Positions 42,286 to 50,768 of a stretch of DNA of 64,000 nt are shown piece after piece. The stretch spans positions 124,001-188,000 of the forward strand of contig CAWJGC010000012.1 of assembly GCA_963842355.1 (NCBI GenBank). The letters are read 5' to 3'. Within the stretch, counting starts at the first letter, position 1; every line of letters starts with the position of its first letter. The position numbers and the translations under genes are program-made. Below the pieces are notes generated by a model. The model made no database searches, had not been told where the DNA came from, and saw only the letters and a list, made by a program, of their open reading frames with translations. Source of the DNA: JASHPR01 sp963842355 (lineage in GTDB: Bacteria; Actinomycetota; Actinomycetes; Streptosporangiales; Streptosporangiaceae).

Positions 42286-43500
42286 TCAGCCTGGGGGCAT
42301 GATCCGCAGCCGGATGGTGACGTCCAGGTCGCGGAGACTGGCGAGCATGTCGCCGGTGTACTCCGCGGCGATGTCGGTGAGAACGTAGCCGAGATCGTCA
42401 CGCGTGCCGAGCAGCTGACTCTCAATATTGGTGCCGTGGTCAGCGAGCATCTGGTTGATGGTCGCGAGTACTCCGGGGACGTTGCGGTGCAGGTGGACCA
42501 GGCGGTGCGTGCCCGGCCTGCACGGCAGCGCGACCCCCGGCAGGTTGACGCTCAGCGAGGTCGTGCCGGAGGTGACGTAGTCGTGCAGCTTCCCGGCGAC
42601 GAACTCGCCGATGTCCTGCTGCGCCTCCTCGGTGGAGCCGCCGACGTGCGGGGTGAGGATGACGTTCGGCAGGCCGCGCAGCTCGGAGGTGAATTCCGCA
42701 CCGCGGCCGCGCGGCTCCTGCGGGAACACGTCGACCGCCGCCCCGGCGAGATGCCCGGACTCGATATTCCGCCGCAGCGCGGCATGATCGACCACGAAGC
42801 CGCGGGACAGGTTGAGGAACAGGCTCCCCGGCCGCATCGCCGCGAACTCCTCCCCGCCGAAAAGCCCGCTGTTGCCCGGCCGGCCATCCACGTGCAGGGT
42901 GACCACGTCGGACATCTCCAGCAGCTCTTGCAGCGTCCCGCAGCGGCGGGCGTTGCCCAGCGCCAGCTTGTCGGCGGTGTCGTAGAAGAACACGCTCATG
43001 CCGAGGCTCTCCGCCAGGACCGAGAGCTGCCCGCCGATGTTGCCGTAGCCGACGATCCCCAGCCGCCGGCCGCGCACCTCGTGGCTGCCCGCCGCGGATT
43101 TATCCCATGTGCCCGCGTGCATCTGCGCGTTCTTGTCCGTGAGCCGCCGCGTCAGCGCGATGATCTCGGCCAGGGCCAGCTCGACCACGCTGCGGGTGTT
43201 GGAGAACGGGGCGTTGAACACCGCGATCCCCCGCCGGGACGCCGCCGCCAGGTCGATCTGGTTGACGCCGATGCAGAATGCGCCGACCGCGAGCAGCCCA
43301 GGCGCGGCATCGAGAACACGCTCCGTGACGTGGGTGCCGGACCGGATGCCGAGCAGGTCCACGTCGCCGACCGCGGCGATCAGCTCGTCCTCGTCCAGCG
43401 CCCGCGCGGCCGTCTCCACGTGATAGCCGTCCTTGGCCAGGCGAGCGGTCGCGTCGGGGTGAATGTTCTCCAGCAGCAGGACATGAAGCTGCCCATCCAT
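42286..43500 (-). CDS. serA: D-3-phosphoglycerate dehydrogenase (SerA) with ACT domain
   Basis: A 404-residue enzyme of the first step of phosphorylated serine synthesis. It shows the NAD motif GIVGYGNIGGQLSVLAES (about 160-177), the catalytic region LNLSRGFVVDH and NVILTPHVGGSTEEAQ (His/Glu), and a C-terminal ACT domain (HLHRNVPGVLATINQMLADHGTNIESQ) for serine feedback. ATG 43500 begins MDGQLHVLLLENIHP; the upstream extension is not protein-like. It is convergent with the GcvT fusion (14-bp gap). Serine would be the acceptor/exit for methylene-THF, so co-location is metabolically sensible. Confidence 0.88.
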   Translation of the reverse strand: MDGQLHVLLLENIHPDATARLAKDGYHVETAARALDEDELIAAVGDVDLLGIRSGTHVTERVLDAAPGLLAVGAFCIGVNQIDLAAASRRGIAVFNAPFSNTRSVVELALAEIIALTRRLTDKNAQMHAGTWDKSAAGSHEVRGRRLGIVGYGNIGGQLSVLAESLGMSVFFYDTADKLALGNARRCGTLQELLEMSDVVTLHVDGRPGNSGLFGGEEFAAMRPGSLFLNLSRGFVVDHAALRRNIESGHLAGAAVDVFPQEPRGRGAEFTSELRGLPNVILTPHVGGSTEEAQQDIGEFVAGKLHDYVTSGTTSLSVNLPGVALPCRPGTHRLVHLHRNVPGVLATINQMLADHGTNIESQLLGTRDDLGYVLTDIAAEYTGDMLASLRDLDVTIRLRIMPPG

Positions 43501-43697
43501 GCGATCCAGCGTCGGTACCCTTCCCGTCAGTGCTACGGCCACGGTCCCTGCGCCCCGCGTGCCCCGGATCCCGAAGGCAGCCCGCCACGGCCGGCAGGCC
43601 CGCCACCCCAGCAGCCTAACCGGCGTCGGACGCACCCTGGCTGCGCTAGTTCCATGATCCCGGCCCTAAACCGCCCCCCGTACCACCTGCATCTATC

Positions 43698-43742
43698 TGC
43701 ATCATCTGCATCATCTGCATCATCTGCATCATCTGCATCATC
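43698..43742. repeat. 9-bp tandem repeat (TGCATCATC), five units
   Basis: Five perfect units follow a variant unit at 43688. They lie in the 441-bp gap between serA and the ABC permease, which has no recognisable gene. The gap also holds copy 2 of the short element at 43803. Confidence 0.85.
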
Positions 43743-43802
43743 TGGCTGTGCTGGTGGCGCGCCGGGTGGTGTCGTCGGCTGTTGTAGCCGGGGAAGCCGG
43801 TG

Positions 43803-43868
43803 ATGGATGCGGCGTTGCTGTACACGGGTGGGCACTGGACTCACTTTCATCGCCGCCGGGACGGCGGG
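43803..43868 (+). repeat. Copy 2 of the short MxxxLLxTGxH element
   Basis: From ATG 43803 the plus strand encodes a 22-residue peptide that opens M-D-A-A-L-L-Y-T-G-G-H and ends RRRDGG. It is related to the minus-strand sequence at 18082-18147. It lies about 60 bases from a tandem repeat, as copy 1 does. It may be a leader peptide or a dispersed palindrome whose coding look is incidental. Confidence 0.4.
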
Positions 43869-43941
43869 CGGTGCTCGGGCAGGCACGGGTGGAGGCCGCT
43901 GAGCGGGCGGAAGGGCAGTGCGGCGGCTGGCCGTGCCTGGG

Positions 43942-45184
43942 TCACAGGCTCCACAGGGCCTGGGTGGGGGACAGGCGGGCGGCTTTGAGCGCGGGCAGCA
44001 GCCCGGCGGCGGCGCCGATCAGCAGCGCGGCGGCCAGGCCGCCAGCCCAGGCCTGGGCCGGGATGACGGTGGCCCAGCCTTTGGCGTGGGCGTAGATCGC
44101 GGTGGCGGCGATGCCGGCGGCGACGCCGGCGGCGCCGCCGGCCAGGGCGAGCAGGATGGCCTCGGCCAGGAACTGGGCCCGGATCTGGCCCTGGGTGGCG
44201 CCCAGGGCGCGGCGCAGGCCGATCTCGGAGCGGCGTTCGAGGACGGAGATGACCATGATGTTGGCCACGCCGACGGCGCCGACCAGCAGCGCGACCGCGC
44301 CCAGGCCGAGGAACAGGCCGTTGAACGCCCCGGCGGCGTCGGCCTGGGCGGTCAGCGCGGATGAGGGCTGGGACACCTGGACGTCGTCCGGGTTCTCCGG
44401 GTTGGCCTGGGCGGCGAGCAGGTTGTCCACCGCGGTGACCCGGGCGTCGGCGGCGCGGACGTAGATCGTGGACGGATGCCCGTCGAATCCCAGGTAGGCC
44501 TGCGCGGCGGGGTAGCCGACCAGGACCGAGGAGTCGATCTCGGGGGCCAGGGTGTCGGGCTGGAGGATCCCGGTGACGTAGAACCACATCCCGCCGCCGC
44601 TGGACTGGGCATCGTGGCCGCCACCCTGAGTGAGCCAGATCCGCTCGCCGGGCCAGATCCGGTCGATGCCGAGGTAGGCGGCGGCTCCGGCGCCGAGCAC
44701 GACGGCCGGCTCGCGGGCGGTGGCGGCGTTGAGGAAGGTGCCCTGGGCCAGGGAGGTGCCGGACGCCGCGGGCAGGGCGAGGCTGGCCGCGTCGACGGAC
44801 AGGGCGTTGGTGTCGATCGCGGGGATCAGCGGGGTGCGGTAGGCGCTGGCGCTGGTGGCACCGGTGTCCTGGACCTGGTAGACGCCGGGCAGGCGGCTGA
44901 TCATGGCGGGGGCGGCGGTGCGGGAGTTCGGCGGTGCCGCCGCCGATGCCCGGGCCGTTCTGCACGGTGAGCAGGTTGGTGCCCAGGGCCTGGATCTCGG
45001 TCAGCAGCCCGTTCTGCGAGGAGCGGGACAGGCCGAGCACGGCCACGATCGCGGCCACCCCGATCGCGATCCCGAGCGCGGACAAGGCGGCGCGCAGCTT
45101 GCGGGTGCGCAGCCCGACGCTGGCCAGCCGGGCCAGGTCGGCCGGGCGCAGCCGGGCCGGCGCGGGGGCGCGGACGGTGGTCAC
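43942..45184 (-). pseudogene. MacB-like ABC transporter permease, frameshifted near 44920
   Basis: GTG 45184 (GTGA overlap with the ATPase stop) encodes LASVGLRTRKLRAALSALGIAIGVAAIVAVLGLS, the first MacB helix, up to IGGGTAELP. The frame then breaks, and continues as MISRLPGVYQVQDTGATSAS through the periplasmic domain to the last three helices and SPTQALWSL. Dropping one base near 44919-44925 joins the two as E-L-P-T-A-A-P-A-M-I-S into a ~410-residue permease with FtsX domain. The rest is undamaged, so a sequencing error is likely. Confidence 0.8.
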
Positions 45185-46014
45185 GGGGTTCCCTCGGATC
45201 CGCACCCCGGGAAGGCGGCGAGCCGTCCCTCGGCTTCGCCGCCACCCGGGGCGGCGTGCTGCGGCGCGGCGGGCCGGGCCCCGGCGGTGTCGGCGGTGAT
45301 GCGGCCGTCGAGCATGGTGATCTGGCGGGGCATCCGGGCCGCGATCGCGTGGTCGTGGGTGACCACGATGATCGTGGCCCCGGCGGCGTTCAGCTCTTCG
45401 AGCAGGCCCAGGATGGCCTGGCCGGCGGCCGAGTCCAGGTTGCCGGTCGGCTCGTCGGCCAGCACGATCGCCGGCCGCCCGGCCACCGCCCGGGCGATCG
45501 CGACCCGCTGCCGCTCCCCGCCCGACAGCTGGGTCGGCCGCGCGGCCAGCTTGTGCCCGAGCCCGACCCGGGCCAGCGCCGCCGCGGCCTGCTCACGCCG
45601 GCCGGCCAGCCCGACCCCGGCGTACAGCAGCGCGTCGGCCACGTTGTCCAGCGCGGTCGCGTGCTCGGCCAGGAAGAACTGCTGGAACACGAACCCGATC
45701 GACGCCGCCCGCAGCCCCGACAGCTCCCGGTCGCCCAGGGCCGCCACGTCCAGGCCGGTGACCCGCACCGTCCCGCTGGTCGGCCGGTCCAGGGTGCCCA
45801 TCAGGTGCAGCAGCGTCGACTTGCCCGACCCCGACGGCCCCGCCACCGCCACCAGCTCCCCGGCCGTGACCGTGAAGCTGACCCCGAGCAGCGCCGCCAC
45901 CGGCGAGCCGGGATAGGTCCTGGACACCTCCTCCAGCTCCAGCACCAGCCCGGGCGCGGCCGGGGCGCTCGTCTGGCCGGCGGCGTGCAGCCCGGCCGGG
46001 ACCAGGCCGCTCAC
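45181..46014 (-). CDS. ABC transporter ATP-binding protein (MacB/LolD type)
   Basis: A 277-residue ATPase. Walker A GPSGSGKSTLL, the Q-loop FVFQQFFL, signature LSGGERQRVAIARAV, Walker B AIVLADEPTGNLD and the H-loop VVTHDH are all intact. GTG 46014 overlaps the adaptor gene's TGA, and its own stop overlaps the permease start, so the export genes are translationally linked. The C-terminal ~30 residues form a Pro/Gly-rich tail not usual for the family. It powers export or mechanotransmission by the neighbouring permease. Confidence 0.88.
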   Translation of the reverse strand: MSGLVPAGLHAAGQTSAPAAPGLVLELEEVSRTYPGSPVAALLGVSFTVTAGELVAVAGPSGSGKSTLLHLMGTLDRPTSGTVRVTGLDVAALGDRELSGLRAASIGFVFQQFFLAEHATALDNVADALLYAGVGLAGRREQAAAALARVGLGHKLAARPTQLSGGERQRVAIARAVAGRPAIVLADEPTGNLDSAAGQAILGLLEELNAAGATIIVVTHDHAIAARMPRQITMLDGRITADTAGARPAAPQHAAPGGGEAEGRLAAFPGCGSEGTP

Positions 46015-47240
46015 GTGGCCGGTACCACGACTTTCTGCCCGGCCGCCAGCCCGGACCCGGTGACCTGCACCAGCCCGGCGGCGTCGTCGAACAGCCCCGG
46101 CGTCACCGCCACCAGGCGGTGCCGCCCCCCCGCGCCGGTCACCTCGACCGCGTACCCCCCGCCCGGCTGGGCCAGCAGCGCGGTCACCGGCACCACCAGC
46201 GCACCGGACACGCTGCCCGTGGTGATCGTCACCGTCACCGGCGCCTGGTTCAGCGACCCGGCCGCCCCCGGGCTGCTCAGCGACACCACCACCGTCACCG
46301 TCGCCGAGCCGCCCGACCCCGAGTTGTCCGAGTTGCTGGAGTTGTTCGAATTGTTCGATGAGGCGGATGTGGCCACGTTGCTGACCGACGACACCACCCC
46401 CGTCGTGGTGGCGCCGTCGGGGAGGGTGATCGAGACCGGCTCGCCCCTGCGGACCTCGCCTTGGAGGCTGGCGTCCAGGGCGATGGTGACCACCGGGACG
46501 GTCGACGACGCGGTCAGCACCACCGACCCCGCCGCGGCCGGCCCGCCCAGCACCACGCCCGTGCCGTACCCGGTGACCTCGATCGCCCCGGGCAGGAACA
46601 CCGCGGTACCCAGATCCAGCGACCCGGTCCCGGTCTCCCCCAGCCTGGCCTGCAACAGCTCCAACCCGTACGCGGTCTCACCGCTGAAGTAATCCCAGCC
46701 CGACCGCGGGCCCAGCGCCGCCGCCGTGACGTAGCCCAGCTTGACCAGATCGGTGTTCAGCTCGGTCACGTCCGGCCCGGTGACCCCCTCGCCAAGGTCC
46801 CGGTAGGCGGGGATGCTGCCATACAGCAGCACCACCGGGCTGCCGGAGACCGCGTACAGCACCTGGCCCTGGCGCACCACCCGGCCCACCGCCGGCAGCG
46901 ACGTGATCGTCGCGCCCCCGCCGCCCCCGGCGCCCGGGTTGACCACGCTGTAGGACCCCGCATCACCCAGCGTCGCGTCCACCTGGGTCTGCTGCGTCAG
47001 CGACCGCCGCATCACCGTCGCGGTCCCGGTGTGATACCCGGTACCGCCCGCCCCCGCCGTCCCCGCCGCGCGGAACGGATCAGTCACCGCCACCGCCACC
47101 GCCGCCGCCGCGACCACCACCACACTGCCCGCCAGCCACCAGCGCCCGCGGCCTCCCCGGCGCGCATGGCCGGCTTCCGCGGCCCCCGCGGCCCCGGCCT
47201 GCTCGCGAGTCCCCCGCTCGGGGGAGACGATGCCGCTCAC
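46011..47240 (-). CDS. Membrane-fusion (HlyD/MacA-like) adaptor with peptidoglycan-binding segment
   Basis: A 409-residue envelope protein. One N-terminal membrane helix (RWWLAGSVVVVAAAAVAVAV), then a segment SLPAVGRVVRQGQVLYAVSG typical of adaptor lipoyl-like hairpins. A peptidoglycan-binding-like helix set (GPDVTELNTDLVKLGY...FSGETAYGLELLQARLG) replaces the coiled coil. A C-terminal beta-barrel region (GEPVSITLPDGATTTGVVSSVSN) carries a low-complexity Asn/Ser insert. It couples the ABC pump to the cell wall. GTG 47240 overlaps the lipoprotein stop (GTGA). Confidence 0.8.
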   Translation of the reverse strand: MSGIVSPERGTREQAGAAGAAEAGHARRGGRGRWWLAGSVVVVAAAAVAVAVTDPFRAAGTAGAGGTGYHTGTATVMRRSLTQQTQVDATLGDAGSYSVVNPGAGGGGGATITSLPAVGRVVRQGQVLYAVSGSPVVLLYGSIPAYRDLGEGVTGPDVTELNTDLVKLGYVTAAALGPRSGWDYFSGETAYGLELLQARLGETGTGSLDLGTAVFLPGAIEVTGYGTGVVLGGPAAAGSVVLTASSTVPVVTIALDASLQGEVRRGEPVSITLPDGATTTGVVSSVSNVATSASSNNSNNSSNSDNSGSGGSATVTVVVSLSSPGAAGSLNQAPVTVTITTGSVSGALVVPVTALLAQPGGGYAVEVTGAGGRHRLVAVTPGLFDDAAGLVQVTGSGLAAGQKVVVPAT

Positions 47241-47833
47241 GATCCACCACCAGACCGTGGCGGGGGCGCCCCGCAGGTCTTGGCCGCCTTCGCATACTGC
47301 GGCGAGTTCTGGTCGATGCCGCCGACCACCGGGAAGGACACGCCGTACCCGCCCGGTCCCGCCTGGGGATCGGGGTAGTCAGGGAACCCGTGAGCACGCA
47401 TGCACACCGCTGACTTCAGGGCTTGCCGGAGAGTTTGCTGCTGCTCCTGCTCGAGCTGGGTCGCGCTGCCCTGGAAGCCGCCGTTCGGCAACAGCGCCCG
47501 GCACGCGAGGTTGGCCCCCCGGGCCTGGGGAACGCTCTGGGCGATCAGCCGGAGCTGGCTGTCGGAGAAGTTCCCCTGAGGGCTGGGATCGGGAAAGCCC
47601 GGCACGCCGTGCGCGCGCATGCACCGGGCGTAGGCCAGGGCCTGCCGGTAGGTCCCGCCCTGGAACGTCCCCGCCCCCGTCGTGCTGGCCGAGCCGCCGC
47701 CCCCGCACGCCGCCGCCAGGCAGGTGGTCCCGGCCAGGGCGGCCAGGGCGACCAGGGCGCTCGCCCGCGGCATCCGCGGCCGGCCCCGCGGGCCGCGGCT
47801 GCGGCTGTGGCTGCCGCTGGTGTCGTCGTTCAT
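47237..47833 (-). CDS. Lipoprotein with two CMRAHG motifs
   Basis: A 198-residue protein. After a basic N-terminus, LVALAALAGTTCLAAACGGGGSAST gives a lipobox (LAAC), so it is probably lipid-anchored outside the membrane. Two copies of a [RV]CMRAHGxPxxPDP motif (RCMRAHGVPGFPDPSP and VCMRAHGFPDYPDPQ) flank a helical middle. ATG 47833 has AGGCGCG-type sequence upstream; a longer reading is not lipoprotein-like. First gene of the operon with the adaptor, ATPase and permease. The family is common in actinobacteria next to MacAB-like pumps, and its function is unknown. Confidence 0.75.
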   Translation of the reverse strand: MNDDTSGSHSRSRGPRGRPRMPRASALVALAALAGTTCLAAACGGGGSASTTGAGTFQGGTYRQALAYARCMRAHGVPGFPDPSPQGNFSDSQLRLIAQSVPQARGANLACRALLPNGGFQGSATQLEQEQQQTLRQALKSAVCMRAHGFPDYPDPQAGPGGYGVSFPVVGGIDQNSPQYAKAAKTCGAPPPRSGGGS

Positions 47834-48021
47834 CGCGCCTTCCAGGAGGTACAGCCCGGTTCCTTTGCTCGGTGTTCTGAGCTCGTGCCTGTGGTTTCTA
47901 GAGCACCGGGGGTTTCGGCACGGTATCGGCTCTGCATATGGCTCGTTCATCTCGTTTCGCGCCCCGGCCGGCGTCGCGTCCGGATGGCTGTCCCATGAGG
48001 CACGACGCTACGGGCCGGCCG

Positions 48022-48038
48022 ATAACACGGGCTTAACA
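48022..48038 (-). promoter_or_regulatory. TGTTA direct repeats, 11-bp phase, reading left (response-regulator site)
   Basis: On the minus strand TGTTAA and TGTTAT occur exactly 11 bp apart. This is the spacing at which OmpR/PhoB-family dimers bind tandem half-sites. The pair faces the lipoprotein-ABC operon (start 47833) and mirrors the pair at 48069-48086. Confidence 0.5.
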
Positions 48039-48068
48039 TCGGGTCCGGGTGGGAGCCGGGGCCGGGCC

Positions 48069-48086
48069 GTGTTATCGGAGTGTTAT
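48069..48086 (+). promoter_or_regulatory. GTGTTAT direct repeats, 11-bp phase, reading right (response-regulator site)
   Basis: GTGTTAT at 48069-48075 and again at 48080-48086, 11 bp apart, 24 bases before the response-regulator start. Suggests autoregulation by the encoded OmpR-type protein. Confidence 0.5.
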
Positions 48087-48109
48087 GCCGGACGAGGCAC
48101 GATGAACGG

Positions 48110-48766
48110 GTGCGGGTGCTAGTCGTGGAGGACAACGGGGTGGTCGCCCAGGCCGTCGCCGAGGGCCTGCGTGACCAGGGCATCGCCGTCGACGTGGCCG
48201 GTGACGGCGCGACCGCGCTGGACAAGGCGGGGCTCGCGCCCTACGACGTCATCGTGCTCGACCGTGACCTGCCCGCGGTACACGGCGACGACGTGTGCGC
48301 GCGGCTGGCCGGCCGCCGGGCCGGGGCCCGGATCCTGATGCTGACCGCGGCCGGCGCGCCCGACGACCGGGTCGACGGGCTGAACCTCGGCGCGGACGAC
48401 TACCTGGCCAAGCCGTTCCACTTCCCCGAGCTGGTCGCGCGGGTCAACGCGCTGGCCCGCCGGACGGCCACGCCGGCGCCGCCGGTGCTGCGGCGCGGCG
48501 AGCTGGCGCTGGACCGGGCCCGGCGCCGGGTCAGCCGGAGCGGGCAGCCGGTGCCGCTGACCCGCAAGGAACTCGGGGTGCTCGAGGTGCTGATGTCCGC
48601 GGACGGCGCGGTGACCAGCTCCGAAGAGCTGCTGGAACGGGTCTGGGACGAGTTCGCCGACCCGTTCACCAACGCCGTCGCGGTGACGGTCATGCGCCTG
48701 CGGCGCAAGCTCGGCGATCCGCCGCTGATCGAGACGGTCATCGGCGGCGGGTACCGGCTGCCGTGA
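48110..48766 (+). CDS. OmpR/PhoB-family response regulator
   Basis: A 218-residue two-component regulator. The receiver begins RVLVVEDNGVVAQAVAEGL; the acidic pocket and phospho-Asp (VIVLDRDLP, about residue 45) and the Lys in DYLAKPF are present. A winged-helix domain follows from about 125 (LTRKELGVLEVLMSADGAVTSSEELLERVWDE). GTG 48110 is the first plausible start; a second GTG lies at 48116. Its TGA overlaps the kinase start (GTGA). It probably controls the divergent exporter operon and itself. Confidence 0.9.
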   Translation: MRVLVVEDNGVVAQAVAEGLRDQGIAVDVAGDGATALDKAGLAPYDVIVLDRDLPAVHGDDVCARLAGRRAGARILMLTAAGAPDDRVDGLNLGADDYLAKPFHFPELVARVNALARRTATPAPPVLRRGELALDRARRRVSRSGQPVPLTRKELGVLEVLMSADGAVTSSEELLERVWDEFADPFTNAVAVTVMRLRRKLGDPPLIETVIGGGYRLP

Positions 48767-49992
48767 CCGGCACCCCGGCGCCGTGCAGGCCGCGCCGCCG
48801 CAGCAGCGTCCGGGCGCGGATAGCGGTCGCCTGCGCCGGGCTGTTCCTGGTGCTCGGCGGCATCCTGATCGGCGCCACCTACGGCCTGGTCGCTCGTATC
48901 AGCCCGCAGGCAGGCTCCAGCCGGGGGCAGGTGGCGGTCCCGTCGTCGGCCGCGAAGCTCGGGGCCGTGTGTCCGTCCCCGGGCGCGTGTGCCCAGCAGG
49001 CACTGCGGCATGCCGTTGCCACCGCGCAGGCCAGCAGCGACCTGCACGACTTCCTGGTGTACTCGCTGGCCGGCCTGGGCCTGGGCACCGTGCTGGCGGG
49101 CGGGCTGGGCTGGGCGGTCAGCGGCCGGGTGCTGCGGCCGCTGCGCGCGATCACCGGGGCCGCGCGGACTGCCTCCCAGGAGAACCTGGACCAGCGGCTG
49201 GCGCTCGGCGGTCCGCCCGACGAGCTGAGAGAACTGGCCGACACGTTCGACGCGATGCTCGCCCGGCTGGACGCGGCGTTCGCGAGCCAGCGCCGGTTCG
49301 TGGCCAACGCCTCGCACGAACTGCGCACGCCGCTGACCGAGATGCGGACGCTGGTCGACGTGACCCTGGCCAAGCCGGTCAGGTCCGCAGCCCAACTGGA
49401 GGCGGTGCTGGCCGGGGTCCGCGCGGCCGTGGACAAGTCCGAGGAACTGATCGAGGCGCTGCTGACGCTGGCCCGTTCCGACCGCGGGCTCGGGCACACC
49501 GAGGTGGTCGACCTGCCCACGGCCGTCGAGGACGCCATCGACCTGGTCAGCTCCGCCGCGGCGGCCCGGCAGGTCGTGATCGACACGGCGCTGGAGGACG
49601 CGCAGGTCACCGGGGACCGGGTGCTGATCGAGCGTCTGGTCAGCAACCTCATCGACAACGCGGTGCGGCACAACGTGCCCGGCGGCTGGGTGCTGGCCAG
49701 CACCAGGCGCACGACCGGCCTGGCCGAGCTGACCGTCGCCAGCGGAGGCGAGCCGATCCCGCCGGGCCAGGTGAGTGAGCTGTTCGAGCCGTTCCGCCGC
49801 GGGCCCGGGCGCGCGGGCGGCGGGTCAGGCGCCGGGCTCGGCCTGTCCATCGTGGCCTCGGTGGCCAGGGCGCACGGCGGCCGGGCCGAGGCCCGCGCCC
49901 GGCCCGACGGCGGCCTCGAGGTGCAGGTCACCCTGCCAGCCACGGCGCCCAGCGATGCTGACGGCCCGGTCCTGGCCGGCTACCAGGCCTAG
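48763..49992 (+). CDS. Sensor histidine kinase
   Basis: A 409-residue HisKA-type kinase. Two membrane helices (RIAVACAGLFLVLGGILIGATYG and LVYSLAGLGLGTVLAGGLGWAV) flank a ~75-residue extracellular sensor domain with two cysteines (VCPSPGACAQQ). HAMP is followed by the H-box FVANASHELRTPLTEMR (phospho-His near residue 187), the N-box NLIDNAVRHN and G-box GAGLGLSIVAS. The F-box region is short. GTG 48763 is coupled to the regulator. Likely senses envelope or peptide stress, judging from the MacAB-like operon it faces. Confidence 0.88.
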   Translation: MTGTPAPCRPRRRSSVRARIAVACAGLFLVLGGILIGATYGLVARISPQAGSSRGQVAVPSSAAKLGAVCPSPGACAQQALRHAVATAQASSDLHDFLVYSLAGLGLGTVLAGGLGWAVSGRVLRPLRAITGAARTASQENLDQRLALGGPPDELRELADTFDAMLARLDAAFASQRRFVANASHELRTPLTEMRTLVDVTLAKPVRSAAQLEAVLAGVRAAVDKSEELIEALLTLARSDRGLGHTEVVDLPTAVEDAIDLVSSAAAARQVVIDTALEDAQVTGDRVLIERLVSNLIDNAVRHNVPGGWVLASTRRTTGLAELTVASGGEPIPPGQVSELFEPFRRGPGRAGGGSGAGLGLSIVASVARAHGGRAEARARPDGGLEVQVTLPATAPSDADGPVLAGYQA

Positions 49993-50033
49993 AGTGGCCG
50001 AAGGGAGCAAAGAGAGAGAGAAAGGCCATACCG

Positions 50034-50738
50034 ATGCTTGCCATGCCGGAGGACTGGGACCGGGCGATCGTAGTGGCGGCCCACCCGGACGACATCGAAT
50101 ACGGCATCGCCTCGGCCGTGGCCCGCTGGACCGGCCAGGGGAAGCAGATCACCTACCTGCTCGCCACCCGGGGCGAGGCCGGGATCGCCGGCCTGCACCC
50201 CGGCCAGGTCGGGCCGCTGCGGGTGGGGGAGGAACGGGCTGGCGCCGCGCTGGTGGGCGTCACCGAGGTGGAGTTCCTCGACCATCCGGACGGCCTGGTC
50301 GAGTACGGGATACCGCTGCGGCGCGACCTGGCCGCCGCGTTCCGCAAGGCGCAGCCCGAGGTGGTCATCACGATGAGCTTCGACCTGACCTGGGGTGAGG
50401 AGGGCCCGGTCAACCACGCTGACCACCGGGCGGTCGGGCTGGCCGTGCTGGATGCCTGCCGGGATGCGGCCAACGAGTGGGTCTTCCCCGAGGCTGGGCC
50501 GCGATGCGGCACCATCCGCGACGCCTTTGTCGGCGCCACGGCCCATCCGACCCATTTCGTGGACGTCACCGCTTCCATTGATGCCGGCGTCGCCTCGCTG
50601 CGACAGCACCAGGCCTATATCGACGGCCTGGGCGGTGACTTCGATCCCGACCAGTTCCTCAAGGACATGGCCGGCTACGTCGGCCTCGGCGCGGGCTGCG
50701 AGTACGCCGTGGCCTTCCACCGCTACCCGATGGGCTGA
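50034..50738 (+). CDS. PIG-L (LmbE-like) family deacetylase
   Basis: A 234-residue zinc-dependent N-acetyl hydrolase-like protein. The metal site AHPDDIEYG (residues about 16-24) and a distal HADH (about 124) carry the expected His/Asp ligands. No signal peptide. ATG 50034 follows GAAAGG. Relatives include MshB (mycothiol) and mycothiol S-conjugate amidase Mca; this one is shorter than either and lies outside a mycothiol locus, so substrate is not assigned. Confidence 0.82.
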   Translation: MLAMPEDWDRAIVVAAHPDDIEYGIASAVARWTGQGKQITYLLATRGEAGIAGLHPGQVGPLRVGEERAGAALVGVTEVEFLDHPDGLVEYGIPLRRDLAAAFRKAQPEVVITMSFDLTWGEEGPVNHADHRAVGLAVLDACRDAANEWVFPEAGPRCGTIRDAFVGATAHPTHFVDVTASIDAGVASLRQHQAYIDGLGGDFDPDQFLKDMAGYVGLGAGCEYAVAFHRYPMG

Positions 50739-50768
50739 CCGGGGTTCAGGTCCAGGTCCTGGCCCAGG

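Noticed and set aside
43698..43742. CRISPR-like direct repeats
   Set aside because: The units are 9 bp and contiguous, without spacers, so this is a simple tandem repeat. The 15-bp array at 25791 is rejected for the same reason.
43803..43868. Annotating the MDAALLYTGGH peptide as a gene
   Set aside because: There is no ribosome site and no downstream gene in the same direction. I listed it as a repeat because of the second copy.
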